From assembly GCF_022637395.1 (NCBI RefSeq), contig NZ_CP093338.1, positions 744,001 to 808,000 on the forward strand: DNA of 64,000 nt. Direction: 5' to 3'. The first letter of the stretch is position 1, and each line of letters starts with the position of its first letter. Shown one piece after another: positions 1-8,274 of the stretch. Source of the stretch: Shinella sp. H4-D48. Its GTDB lineage: Bacteria > Pseudomonadota > Alphaproteobacteria > Rhizobiales > Rhizobiaceae. A program made the position numbers and the translations under genes. The notes beneath the pieces are model-generated. The model ran no database searches. It saw only the letters and a list, made by a program, of their open reading frames with translations, and had not been told where the DNA came from.

Positions 1-797
1 GCGCGCCGCACGACATACGCCAGCGGCGGCGGCGGCGGCAGTCGGCCGGTCATAATCTGCATCTCACTCTGGATATAGCGGTCACTCAGCAACGCGACAC
101 CCATTGTCGCGTTGACCGCGGACACGATACCAGCCGCACTTGAACACTCGAATACGGTTTCAAGAACGGCATCGTCCTGGCCTATGTCGAGCGCCCACTT
201 TCTATAGAAGCAATCCTCATCGAACGACAAAAATGGTATAGGGTCATCGTGCCCGATGACCAGCTCGGGATGCTTCACCCAGTGAAGCCGTTCCCTGTAA
301 AGCACGACATCGGTCGGGCGTACTTCATGGTTGAAGACCTGAACAACAGCGGCATCAAGCTCGCCACGCTCCAGCATGGCGCGCAGGACCAGGCTCATGC
401 GGACCTTGGTTCGGACAGTGACGTTCGGGTGAAGCCGGCGGAAGCGGCCAAGAATGCGAGCAAGGTCGCTGCAGGCCGTGTCTTCGGTGAATCCGAGGAG
501 AAGCCTTCCTGCCAGAGGCGTTTTTGACAGGCTTAGGAGCGCCTCATCGTGCATTCCCAGGATGCGCGCGGCATAGTCCAAGAGATCCTCACCGGCGGCT
601 GTGAACATGGATGCGCCGGCTTTGCGGCCGAGTAGCTCGCAGTCGAGGCTCACTTCAAGGCGCTTGATCTTATGGCTTACAGCGGATTGTGAAAGACCCA
701 ACGCCGCCGCCGCTTTTGTTACGCTGCCATGGTGCCGGATTGCGGAAAGCGCCCGCAGCGCATCGATTTCAAGTCTGCGACTGTTCAATTCGTTCAT
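1..797 (-). CDS. LysR-family transcriptional regulator, C-terminus cut by the window edge
   Basis: Reading the minus strand from the ATG at 797 gives about 265 codons open to the edge. The N-terminus (MNELNSRRLEIDALRAL) is followed by a LysR helix-turn-helix at about residues 16-50 containing SVTKAAAALGLSQSAVSHKI. The effector domain begins near residue 85 with GRLLLGFTEDTACSD. About 30 C-terminal residues should lie outside the window. It is divergent from the DMT exporter at 951, the classic arrangement for a LysR protein controlling its neighbour. A run of proline codons (GGC repeats at 24-41) lies close to the edge. Confidence 0.88.
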   Translation of the reverse strand, partial: MNELNSRRLEIDALRALSAIRHHGSVTKAAAALGLSQSAVSHKIKRLEVSLDCELLGRKAGASMFTAAGEDLLDYAARILGMHDEALLSLSKTPLAGRLLLGFTEDTACSDLARILGRFRRLHPNVTVRTKVRMSLVLRAMLERGELDAAVVQVFNHEVRPTDVVLYRERLHWVKHPELVIGHDDPIPFLSFDEDCFYRKWALDIGQDDAVLETVFECSSAAGIVSAVNATMGVALLSDRYIQSEMQIMTGRLPPPPPLAYVVRR

Positions 798-846
798 TAC
801 CTGTCCGCCTGGTTCTCTGGATGACCCTACCATAAACCACAGCAAT

Positions 847-894
847 CATGACATTCTTTAAGGAGATGTCATGTGCTCATCGATATTTGTCATG
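847..894. promoter_or_regulatory. Candidate LysR operator with three TGTCATG elements
   Basis: The divergent intergenic region holds CATGACA at 847-853 and its exact inverted copy TGTCATG at 867-873, then a third TGTCATG at 888-894, 21 bp (two helical turns) after the second. Multiple half-sites in a divergent LysR promoter are typical of recognition and activation sites. Assignment to this regulator is inference from position. Confidence 0.45.
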
Positions 895-950
895 TGCGTT
901 GATGACGCTTTCGTCTTAGCGGTGGTGGCGTTTCACATCACAAAGATCCT

Positions 951-1847
951 ATGACTGACCCCGCCACTTCATCCACCGCAGATAGCCACCATCCACTGTT
1001 GTGGCCATTGCTGGCAACACTCCTCATCATCGGATGGAGTTCGGGCTTCGTTGGCATCCGCTATGCCAATCAGGAAGCAAGCGTCATGCTCCTGCTCTTC
1101 TGGCGCACATTGCTCTCGGGATTAATCCTTCTTCCCTTCGCGTTGATGATCGGACCGAGGATTTCCCTGCGTGCGGTGAAAGATCAGGCGTTGTTCGGCA
1201 TCATGGCGGTTTTCCTTTACCTTGGAGGCTTCGCCCTTGCTATCGAGCAGAGGGTGCCCACCGGACTGGTCGCGCTTATCGCCGACCTTCTTCCGCTCGC
1301 CATTGCGGTGCTCTCACAACCGGTGCTCGGTGAAAGCCTCACGGCTCGGCAGTGGCTCGGAACTGCAATTGCCGTCCTTGGCGTTCTGGTCGTCTCCTTC
1401 GACAGCCTCAGCTTCGGTACCGCGCCGGCGTGGGCCTACGGTCTCACAGTCGGTTCGATGCTTGTGTTTGCGGTCGCGTCGGTCCTCCACAGGAAACGCA
1501 AGACGCAGACCATGAAGGTTCACCAAAGCCTTTGCATCCAGATGCTGGTGGGGTCTGTTCTCTTCGGTCTGTGCGCATCGATGCAGGGCCGTCTTGCCCC
1601 ACCGATGACCCGGGACTTCGCAATCGGAATGATCTGGCTTGTGCTGGTAGCGACTTTCCTGGCCTATGCGGTCTACTATACCAGTCTTCGGCTGTTCCCG
1701 GCCGCCAAGGTGAGCGCTGCCATCTATCTCAGCCCACCCGTGACAATGATATGGGCATGGATCTTGTTTTCGGAGCCTCTGACCGTCGCGATGTTCGCCG
1801 GAGCCGCGGTAACGCTTGTCGGCATCTGGATGACCTCGCGAGGCTGA
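951..1847 (+). CDS. DMT-superfamily (EamA) transporter
   Basis: A 298-residue, very hydrophobic protein with about ten predicted membrane segments in two EamA-type halves (roughly residues 17-147 and 158-293), the normal size for drug/metabolite transporters of the RhaT/EamA type. The first half has GWSSGFVGIRYA and the second ends with GAAVTLVGIWM, both typical of the family. It probably exports a small metabolite or amino acid across the inner membrane; the substrate cannot be read from sequence. The divergent LysR gene is the likely regulator. Confidence 0.85.
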   Translation: MTDPATSSTADSHHPLLWPLLATLLIIGWSSGFVGIRYANQEASVMLLLFWRTLLSGLILLPFALMIGPRISLRAVKDQALFGIMAVFLYLGGFALAIEQRVPTGLVALIADLLPLAIAVLSQPVLGESLTARQWLGTAIAVLGVLVVSFDSLSFGTAPAWAYGLTVGSMLVFAVASVLHRKRKTQTMKVHQSLCIQMLVGSVLFGLCASMQGRLAPPMTRDFAIGMIWLVLVATFLAYAVYYTSLRLFPAAKVSAAIYLSPPVTMIWAWILFSEPLTVAMFAGAAVTLVGIWMTSRG

Positions 1848-1908
1848 AAAGAGCGCAGTCGGCGGCCGCAATGCAAACGGAAAAGATCATCGGACCAATG
1901 GCCGCGTG

Positions 1909-2589
1909 CTAGCGGATAGCACTCTTTCTGAGAACATTTTCCATGAAGCTCCTGATGAACGCCGCAGATACTGCTTTTTCCTTCAGGACGGCGATTGTCT
2001 GGGGAATTTCAGAAAACGCATCGGGCAACGTGCGAAATGCAGGATCAATGTGGGCCGCGGGTTCGAGAGACTGCCTCAGTCCCGCGGCCGCATCGCATTC
2101 TCCAGCCTTCAGTTTTTCGATCGCGGCCAAAGGGGTTTCGGCATAAACGATCGTTGCATGTTTCGCTTGGCGTTCGATCTCTTTTGTGTAGGCGGCACCT
2201 CGAGCGGTCGCTATCCGACGGCCGGAAACATCCACGTCCGCCACAAACCGGGCATCCGATATCGCCGGAACAAGGTAGGTCGCGGTTACAAAAGCATAGG
2301 GCGGGGAAAAAGCGAACCGATCCGTGCGGGACGGATCTGCGGCGATCAGGGCAATATCCCATTCGTTCAGGTTCGCCGACTCCAGGATTGCCGCCGCCGA
2401 TCGGTATTTTATCACCGAAAGCGCGCAACCGAGTTCCTCTGCCAAGGCGTTTGCCATATCGACACTCGGCCCGGACGGCACTCCCGTGCGTTCATCGATA
2501 CGGACAAGGGCGGCATTGCTGCCGTTCACCGCCGCCCGGAGTGTACCGGTCGGCGCAAGTTCGGCGAGCACGCTTTCCGAAGCCACCAT
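1909..2589 (-). CDS. Substrate-binding-fold protein (SBP_bac_3-like) without signal peptide
   Basis: The 226-residue product resembles family 3 solute-binding proteins: a GTLRAAVNG-type first strand near residue 15, GPSVDMANALAEELG, and the DRFAFSPPYAFVTATYLV hinge segment. It starts MVASESVLAELAPTG and shows no signal sequence or lipobox, so it would stay in the cytoplasm. It begins 4 bases after the aldolase gene and is last in the catabolic minus-strand operon. Some proteins of this fold are enzymes (cyclohexadienyl dehydratase PheC), so a catalytic or sensing role is possible. Function not assigned. Confidence 0.7.
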   Translation of the reverse strand: MVASESVLAELAPTGTLRAAVNGSNAALVRIDERTGVPSGPSVDMANALAEELGCALSVIKYRSAAAILESANLNEWDIALIAADPSRTDRFAFSPPYAFVTATYLVPAISDARFVADVDVSGRRIATARGAAYTKEIERQAKHATIVYAETPLAAIEKLKAGECDAAAGLRQSLEPAAHIDPAFRTLPDAFSEIPQTIAVLKEKAVSAAFIRSFMENVLRKSAIR

Positions 2590-2592
2590 TCG

Positions 2593-3363
2593 TCACGCCC
2601 GCCTCGAAAACCTGCCAGCCAAGGCTTCTGCACCGCGCGCCAGCACGGCGACATCGACGCCGACTGCCGTGAACAGCGTTCCTAACTCCATGCAGCGGGC
2701 GGCGAATTTTTCATCGGGCGTGAGAATCCCTGCCGGTTTTCCGAGCCTATTGAGCAGCCCGATGGCCTTTTCAATGGCCTCGACCACTTCTGGGTGACCG
2801 GGTTGGCCGGGATACCCGAAGCTGGCCGCCAGGTCCGCCGGTCCGATGAAGATGCCATCTACGCCATCGATCGACGCGATGGCTTCGATATGCCCCATCG
2901 CTTCGCGCGTTTCGACCTGGACGAGAACGCAAAGCTCCAGCGCTGCCTGCTGCGCGTAATTCTTCACCCGGCCAAAGCGCGTAGCCCGCGTCAGCGCTGA
3001 AACGCCCCTGATGCCTTCCGGCGGATAGCGTGTTGCTTCGACCGCAGCCTTGGCTTCCGCCGCGTTTTGAACATAGGGGATGAGCAGCGTCTGGACCCCG
3101 ATATCCAGAAAGCGCTTGATCAGGACGGGATCGTTGACGGCTGGCCGCACGATGGGCGCAACGTCATAGGCTGCCACGGCCTGCAACTGCGGCAAAACCG
3201 TCAGCACGTCGCTCGGGGAATGCTCCGTGTCGAACAGCAACCAGTCGAAACCAGCCGGCGCGACGATCTCCGCCGCATAGCTTCCCGGAAGCCCGCACCA
3301 GAGGCCGAGCTGGCTTTGGCCTGCGCGCAGCTTCGCTTTGAATTTATTCACAGGAATATCCAT
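2593..3363 (-). CDS. hpaI: HpcH/HpaI-family class II aldolase
   Basis: A 256-residue protein of the HpcH/HpaI family, which splits 4-hydroxy-2-oxo acids into pyruvate and an aldehyde. Residues matching the E. coli HpaI active site are present: His48 in FDTEHSP, Arg73 in IVRP, Glu151 in VQVETREA and Asp177 in [10 protein letters not shown]. The ATG at 3363 is preferred because GTGAGG lies just upstream; a GTG at 3375 is in frame. It follows the hydratase gene by a few bases in the same operon. In homoprotocatechuate breakdown HpaH hydrates and HpaI cleaves, so the pair probably works in sequence here. The exact substrate is inferred. Confidence 0.85.
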   Translation of the reverse strand: MDIPVNKFKAKLRAGQSQLGLWCGLPGSYAAEIVAPAGFDWLLFDTEHSPSDVLTVLPQLQAVAAYDVAPIVRPAVNDPVLIKRFLDIGVQTLLIPYVQNAAEAKAAVEATRYPPEGIRGVSALTRATRFGRVKNYAQQAALELCVLVQVETREAMGHIEAIASIDGVDGIFIGPADLAASFGYPGQPGHPEVVEAIEKAIGLLNRLGKPAGILTPDEKFAARCMELGTLFTAVGVDVAVLARGAEALAGRFSRRA

Positions 3364-3371
3364 CTGGCACC

Positions 3372-4154
3372 TCACAGGAAAGACACGCCGATGGACCCGA
3401 CAGGACCGTAGTCGGCCTGTATCACATCGCCGGCAGCGATATCGACAGGGCGGGTGAACGAGCCGGCAAGGACGATCTGCCCCTTCTTCAGGCCGCCGCC
3501 AACAGCATGCAGCTTGTTGACGAGCCAGGCGATGCCGGCCGCCGGATGGCCCATGATCGCCGCTGAAACACCCGACTCCTCGATAATGCCGTTCTTCGAC
3601 AGGGTCGCCCCCACCCAGCGGATATCGATATCCATGGGGCGAATGACACGGCCCCCGACCACGATAGCGCCGAACGCCGCATTGTCGGCGATCGTATCGG
3701 TGATCGCCCGCGGCACCTCGGTCCGGTAGTCGATGATCTCGAGTGCCGGCACGACAAATTCCGTCGCGCGCATGACGTCGTAGATCTGGATACCCGGCCC
3801 CGAGAGATCCTCGCCCATGATGAACGCCAACTCGACTTCAAGCCGCGGCTTTATGAAGAGATCCGCTTTGATCTGCGCTCCGTCGTTGTAGAGTGCGTCG
3901 TCCAGAATGACACCGTAGTCAGGCTCCGTCATCTTGGACGCCATCTGCATCGCACGGGAGGTAAGACCGATCTTGTGGCCGACGATCCGGGCACCACGGG
4001 AGATGCGCGACTGTGCCCAAAGTGCCTGAATACGATAGGCGTCCTCAAGGTCGAGATCGGGATAGGTCTTGCTGGGCTGCACGATCGGCTTTCGCTCGGT
4101 CTCTGCTTTCAATATGGCGTCTGCAGTCGCCTGACGTTGCTCTTCGGTAATCAT
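3372..4154 (-). CDS. hpaH: HpaH/MhpD-family 2-oxo-hept-4-ene-dioate-type hydratase
   Basis: A 260-residue protein of the fumarylacetoacetase-fold hydratase family, close in length to E. coli HpaH. Visible family segments include [16 protein letters not shown], the metal-ligand region [15 protein letters not shown], and [16 protein letters not shown]-like C-terminal strands. These enzymes add water to 2-hydroxy-2,4-dienoates produced after meta ring cleavage. The gene lies between the ring-cleavage dioxygenase and the aldolase with short spacers, and GGAG precedes the ATG. It is odd that this meta-pathway enzyme is paired with an intradiol dioxygenase. Confidence 0.85.
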   Translation of the reverse strand: MITEEQRQATADAILKAETERKPIVQPSKTYPDLDLEDAYRIQALWAQSRISRGARIVGHKIGLTSRAMQMASKMTEPDYGVILDDALYNDGAQIKADLFIKPRLEVELAFIMGEDLSGPGIQIYDVMRATEFVVPALEIIDYRTEVPRAITDTIADNAAFGAIVVGGRVIRPMDIDIRWVGATLSKNGIIEESGVSAAIMGHPAAGIAWLVNKLHAVGGGLKKGQIVLAGSFTRPVDIAAGDVIQADYGPVGSIGVSFL

Positions 4155-4175
4155 GAACTGGCTCCAGACGTGACG

Positions 4176-5069
4176 TTACTTGATGGGCGGACGCGGCAGA
4201 ACCGCCTCGCCCGGCTCCATGACATAGGTGTAGTCGAGCGAGTACCATTCGCCCTCGATGTCGCGGTCGGTCGGATGCGGTTCGTCATGACGAACGAAGT
4301 TCCCCGTGAGCGCCGCTGTCACGCCGAACTGCACATCCGATGCAATATGGGGGTCGCTGGGATCGAAGACTTGCGAAATCAGTGTCTTGTAGCCGTGCCT
4401 GAAGATCAGGGCGTGCAGATGGGCCGGCCGGTACGGATGACGACCTTGCGCCTTGAGCATCCGGCCGACGACGCCATCGACAGGAATGGGATAGCCCACC
4501 ATCTTCACGGTGCGAAACCAGAAGCGTCCGTCCGCATCGGTCAGGAACTTGCCGCGCAAATTCATCTCCGCCTGGTCCGGGTCCTGGTTTTCGTAAAGAC
4601 CTACCGGCGAAGCGTGCCAGACATCCACTTCGGCACCGGCGATTGGCCTACCCTCTCGGTCAATGACCCGGGCACGCACGAAAAGCGGCGTGCCAGGTGT
4701 GTCGGAACGAATGATCGTTCCACCGTTCTCCACCCTTGGAGAATTCAAGCGCCAGAACGGACCGAGAAGCGACTGGGATGTCTCGGTCTGGCCTTTGTCA
4801 CCATTGTTGAGAAGGCAGACGAGTGATGAAACACCCAGCGAGCCCGACATCAACACGAACTCGTTGTGACTGTCGGTCTGAAGCTGCCCGATCTCATTCA
4901 GGATGGCGGTAGCCTCCCGAAATTCCGCTTCGGTCAGCCGCACTTCGCGCACGAAGGCATGAATATGTTTCACAAGGGCCACGAGGATTTCACGCGCCCT
5001 AGGATCGGACGTCTGCTGCATGGCCGCGACCACGGCGGGCGTTACATCGCTTTCAGTTTTAATGACCAT
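4176..5069 (-). CDS. Intradiol ring-cleavage dioxygenase (catechol/hydroxyquinol 1,2-dioxygenase type)
   Basis: A 297-residue single-subunit intradiol dioxygenase. Residues 1-105 form the helical N-terminal dimerisation domain of catechol/hydroxyquinol dioxygenases, and the catalytic beta domain follows. The non-haem Fe(III) ligands are visible: Tyr159 (VGLYE), Tyr193 (GYPIP), His217 and His219 (RPAHLHA). The GRHPYRPAHLH segment and the DGVVG loop look closer to hydroxyquinol than to protocatechuate dioxygenases. The ATG at 5069 has GAGAGGTGG upstream; an open frame runs further to 5177 but crosses the promoter. It is first in the minus-strand operon facing the GntR gene. Confidence 0.88.
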   Translation of the reverse strand: MVIKTESDVTPAVVAAMQQTSDPRAREILVALVKHIHAFVREVRLTEAEFREATAILNEIGQLQTDSHNEFVLMSGSLGVSSLVCLLNNGDKGQTETSQSLLGPFWRLNSPRVENGGTIIRSDTPGTPLFVRARVIDREGRPIAGAEVDVWHASPVGLYENQDPDQAEMNLRGKFLTDADGRFWFRTVKMVGYPIPVDGVVGRMLKAQGRHPYRPAHLHALIFRHGYKTLISQVFDPSDPHIASDVQFGVTAALTGNFVRHDEPHPTDRDIEGEWYSLDYTYVMEPGEAVLPRPPIK

Positions 5070-5101
5070 ATGCCACCTCTCGATAATGGACCGATACAAA
5101 G

Positions 5102-5120
5102 ATAATCGATTATTTGTCAA
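5102..5120 (-). promoter_or_regulatory. Promoter with GntR operator, minus arm
   Basis: On the minus strand TTGACA (5119-5114) precedes a perfect 12-bp palindrome ATAATCGATTAT (5102-5113). The same arrangement, TTGACA then a one-mismatch copy of the palindrome, faces the other way at 5255-5275. The palindrome falls in the promoter spacer, where a repressor would block polymerase. Binding by the neighbouring GntR protein is inference. Confidence 0.55.
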
Positions 5121-5254
5121 GCGATGAAAGACGTCATCACGCCTTCCGATCGCCCGCAGCAAGGACATAACAATCACAAATCATTGATTTTATGTTCTTT
5201 AACAATGAAGCAAGAGGGAGATTATAGGAAAATCCGCAACAATTTTCCTGACGG

Positions 5255-5280
5255 TTGACAAGAATAATCGTTTATCTTAT
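5255..5280 (+). promoter_or_regulatory. Promoter with GntR operator, plus arm
   Basis: TTGACA at 5255-5260 is followed by ATAATCGTTTAT at 5264-5275, differing by one base from the perfect palindrome at 5102-5113, and then TATC-rich sequence that could serve as a -10. It lies about 45 bp before the GntR start at 5321, so the regulator would also control itself. Confidence 0.55.
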
Positions 5281-5320
5281 CCATCATCGACGACGGAAAA
5301 TCTCCGCTTGGGAGGAACCA

Positions 5321-6043
5321 ATGAAGCAGCAGGACGGCGCCGCAAGCCCAGCCGAGATCGGCAGTTTTTCCGACGACGGGAAAAACACGATCGGCAGCCA
5401 GCTGGCGTCCCGTCTGCGGGAAGCGATCATTTCCGGCAGCCTGGAAGCAGGCAGCAAGATCAATCTTGACAAGGAACGGCAGGCATTCAACGTCAGTCTG
5501 AGCCCGTTGCGTGAAGGGCTGGCGCGCCTCATTTCCGATGGCCTTGTCGAATTCGAGGACAATCGCGGCTATCGCGTTTCCCCCGTGTCGCTGGCGAACC
5601 TCGAGGAAATCACCGTCCTTCGCGAGGAGTTTGAGGTTTTCGCACTGAAGGAATCCATTCGAGTCGGCGATGTGGAATGGGAGGGCAACGTCATGCGTGC
5701 GCTTCATAAGCTGACCCGTGCCGAGCGCGATGCCAACAGGCCAGAAACGCTGGAGCATTGGGAAGCGGTCCACCGCGATTTCCACCTCACCCTTATCTCG
5801 GGCTGCGGAAAGCCGCTTCTTCTTCATTTCTGCAAGACGCTTCTCAATCTCAACGATCGCTACCGCCGGACATTCCTCAAGCAAACTTCCGGCGACAGGA
5901 ATGTGAACCAGGAGCACAGCGAGATCGCGCAGGGCGCGGTGGCGCGCGACAGCGACTATGCGGCCGACAAGCTGCGCCAGCATATCCATCGCACCGGCAC
6001 CAATCTTCTGGCCCACCTCGCACGCACCGGAGCGGTACGATGA
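5321..6043 (+). CDS. GntR-family (FCD subfamily) transcriptional regulator
   Basis: A 240-residue protein with a winged helix at about residues 22-88 (IGSQLASRLREAIISGSLEAG, then LSPLREGLARLISDGLV) and an FCD all-helical ligand domain from about 95 to 225. The ATG at 5321 is chosen because GGAGG lies 5 bases before it; the open frame extends upstream to 5255 across the promoter. It heads the plus arm and its stop overlaps the next start. FCD regulators usually sense a pathway carboxylate and repress catabolic genes; that role here is inferred. Confidence 0.9.
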   Translation: MKQQDGAASPAEIGSFSDDGKNTIGSQLASRLREAIISGSLEAGSKINLDKERQAFNVSLSPLREGLARLISDGLVEFEDNRGYRVSPVSLANLEEITVLREEFEVFALKESIRVGDVEWEGNVMRALHKLTRAERDANRPETLEHWEAVHRDFHLTLISGCGKPLLLHFCKTLLNLNDRYRRTFLKQTSGDRNVNQEHSEIAQGAVARDSDYAADKLRQHIHRTGTNLLAHLARTGAVR

Positions 6044-6855
6044 CGCACGCCCGGCAGATGCATCAAAGCCCGATCGGCGTCGCGCATTTCTCGGCAATCC
6101 AGGTGCCGCCGCACGAATTCGTCCGGCAGGCTGCGGCAGCGGGGTTCAGTTCAGTCGGACTTCGGCTCCACCCGGCATTCGCCGGCGCGCCTTACTATGA
6201 GTTGCCGCAGGGCAGCCGTGCCGCTTCGGAGTTTCGCTCGCTGCTCGACAGCGAAGGCATGAGGGTTTTCGATATCGAGTTCTTCATCATCGGCCCGGAT
6301 TTCAAGGCGAGCGCGATAGAGCATATCGTTGCGGCTGCAGCGGATATCGGCGCCCAGCGCCTCTCCGCCTGTGGCGACGATACGGATCGGAGCCGGCTGG
6401 CCGACAATTTCAATGCGTTCTGTCAGCTCGCCGGGCGGCATGGCATGGCTGTCGATATCGAAAACATGGGCTGGCGTGCCGTCAGCAGCTACAGCGACAG
6501 CGCTGCACTCGTTCATGCCTGCGGTCAGGACAATGCCGGCGCTCTGGTGGATGCCATTCACTTCTTTCGCAACGGTGGACACATCGAGGAAATCGATATC
6601 GATATCGTGCGGCATGTTCAGCTTTGCGATGTGGTCGGCCCAGCGCCCAAGCGTTCAGAAGACATGATGAACGAGGCACGGACCGGGCGCTTGGCGCCGG
6701 GCGATGGAATACTCGCGCTCAACGCGCTTATCGCTAAGCTTTCCGGCAAGGCCGCGATTTCCGTGGAAGTACCGTTGGTGGGCGACACCCCGGCACCGGT
6801 GCATCTGCGAAATCTCAATCTGAAAACACGGGAAATTCTACAGGCAGAGACTTAG
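6040..6855 (+). CDS. TIM-barrel isomerase/dehydratase (AP endonuclease 2 family)
   Basis: A 271-residue protein of the sugar phosphate isomerase/epimerase fold. Probable metal ligands fall at the expected strand ends: Glu141 (VDIENMG), Asp171 (LVDAIHF), Gln194 (HVQLCD) and Glu243 (VEVPLVG). The family includes 3-dehydroshikimate dehydratases, inosose dehydratases (IolE) and hydroxypyruvate isomerases. With dehydroquinate dehydratase and shikimate dehydrogenase downstream, a 3-dehydroshikimate dehydratase making protocatechuate is the best guess. The ATG overlaps the GntR stop (ATGA), so translation is probably coupled. Confidence 0.75.
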   Translation: MTHARQMHQSPIGVAHFSAIQVPPHEFVRQAAAAGFSSVGLRLHPAFAGAPYYELPQGSRAASEFRSLLDSEGMRVFDIEFFIIGPDFKASAIEHIVAAAADIGAQRLSACGDDTDRSRLADNFNAFCQLAGRHGMAVDIENMGWRAVSSYSDSAALVHACGQDNAGALVDAIHFFRNGGHIEEIDIDIVRHVQLCDVVGPAPKRSEDMMNEARTGRLAPGDGILALNALIAKLSGKAAISVEVPLVGDTPAPVHLRNLNLKTREILQAET

Positions 6856-6908
6856 ACATTCTGGATCTGGCGCGGTGGAGGCTGCGCCCGGAGGAGGAAC
6901 ACCCTTTC

Positions 6909-7577
6909 ATGAATTACCAGTTCGACTTCGGCGCGGTCTTCGAGCGCGCCCCCGAATTGCTGTGGGCTACGCTCGGAACGTTCGGGCTTGCCTTTGCCGG
7001 CATGGCGCTCGCGCTGGTGATCGGCGTGGTGGGCGTCATCGGCCGGACATCGCCGAACAAGATCGTGCGTGCGCCCGTCATCGCGTTTGTCGAGATCGTG
7101 CGCAACACGCCCTTTCTCGTGCAGATCTTCTATATCTATTTCGCCTTGCCACTGATGGGCATCCGCCTCAATCCAACGGCAACAGCCATTATCGCCCTCG
7201 GCATCAATGGCGGCGCCTACGCGATTGAAATCATCCGCGGCGGCGTCGAAAGCATCGGCAAAGGCCAGGTCGAAGCCGGTTATGCTCTGGGCCTCCACAA
7301 GGCAGACGTCTTCCGGCTCATCGTTTTGAAACCGGCTCTGCGCGCGATCTATCCGTCTCTGACCAGCCAGTTCATCATGCTGACGCTGACGACCTCCGTT
7401 TGTACGTCGATCGCGGCTTATGAGCTGACATCCGCCGCGCAGAGGATCGAATCCGACACCTTCAGAAGCTTCGAAGTCTATTTCCTGGTGACCGGGATCT
7501 ATCTCGTCATTTCGACCGTGATGATGGGCATCTTCGCGCTGATTTCCCGCCGCTACTTCAGCTACCCGACACGATAG
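6909..7577 (+). CDS. ABC transporter permease, polar amino acid type
   Basis: A 222-residue integral membrane protein of the HisM/GlnP permease family with about five membrane segments. The conserved EIVRNTPFLVQIFYIYFALP segment lies near residues 60-80 and the cytoplasmic EAA loop includes GQVEAGYALGLHKADVFRLIVLKPALRAIYP-like sequence near 120-150. GGAGG lies upstream of the ATG. It pairs with the next permease as a heterodimer in the inner membrane. Confidence 0.9.
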   Translation: MNYQFDFGAVFERAPELLWATLGTFGLAFAGMALALVIGVVGVIGRTSPNKIVRAPVIAFVEIVRNTPFLVQIFYIYFALPLMGIRLNPTATAIIALGINGGAYAIEIIRGGVESIGKGQVEAGYALGLHKADVFRLIVLKPALRAIYPSLTSQFIMLTLTTSVCTSIAAYELTSAAQRIESDTFRSFEVYFLVTGIYLVISTVMMGIFALISRRYFSYPTR

Positions 7578-7587
7578 AGGTTTAGCC

Positions 7588-8238
7588 ATGGGACCTATCG
7601 GAGCAAACGAATTCCTGTTCATCCTGCAAGGCCTTAAATGGACGGCCCTGCTTGCAATCATCGGCTTCATCGGCGGTGGCGTGTTCGGCATCCTGATTGC
7701 GGTGACCCGTGTCTCCAAGAGCGCCGCGGCCCGCGCCATCGCCGCGGCCTATATCGGGCTCTTCCAGGGCACACCGCTGCTGATGCAGTTGTTCGTGGTG
7801 TATTACGGCGTCGCGCTGGTCGGTATCAATGTCAGCGCATGGCTTGCGGTGGCGATCGCCTTCACGCTGCATGCCAGTGCCTTCCTTGGCGAAATATGGC
7901 GCGGTTCGATCCAGGCTGTGCCGAAGGGGCAGACCGAAGCCGCCAACGCGCTTGGACTTCACTACGTGTCGCGGATGAAGGATGTCATCCTGCCCCAGGC
8001 GCTGAAGATTTCCATGCCCGCGACCATCGGGTTCCTGGTGCAGTTGATCAAAGGCACGTCACTTGCGGCAATCGTCGGCTTCATCGAACTTGCCCGCGCC
8101 GGACAGATCATCTCGAACCAGACGTACCGCCCGCTGCTCGTCTTCGGCATCGTCGGCACGATCTATTTCATCATCTGCTGGCCGCTCTCCCATTTCGGAA
8201 CGGCTCTTGAAAAACGGATGGCCAAGGCCGCCCGCTGA
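7588..8238 (+). CDS. ABC transporter permease, polar amino acid type (second subunit)
   Basis: A 216-residue permease of the same family, with YIGLFQGTPLLMQLFVVYYG and the EAA loop PKGQTEAANALGLHYVSRMK followed by VILPQALK. It starts 10 bases after the first permease, so the two are co-translated and probably form the membrane channel together. Proteins of this family import amino acids and related carboxylates; in this island the cargo may be the cyclitol acid itself. Confidence 0.9.
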   Translation: MGPIGANEFLFILQGLKWTALLAIIGFIGGGVFGILIAVTRVSKSAAARAIAAAYIGLFQGTPLLMQLFVVYYGVALVGINVSAWLAVAIAFTLHASAFLGEIWRGSIQAVPKGQTEAANALGLHYVSRMKDVILPQALKISMPATIGFLVQLIKGTSLAAIVGFIELARAGQIISNQTYRPLLVFGIVGTIYFIICWPLSHFGTALEKRMAKAAR

Positions 8239-8274
8239 CGCGTCACAAAATGACATCAAAAAGGAGGAACCAAA

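Noticed and set aside
1906-2685. A 259-codon plus-strand frame over the binding-fold gene
   Set aside because: No family motif, no ribosome site, and the minus-strand frame has clear homology-like features and operon spacing.
5222-6097. A 291-codon minus-strand frame opposite the GntR gene
   Set aside because: It would cross the promoter region and has no recognisable domain; the GntR and FCD motifs on the plus strand are clear.
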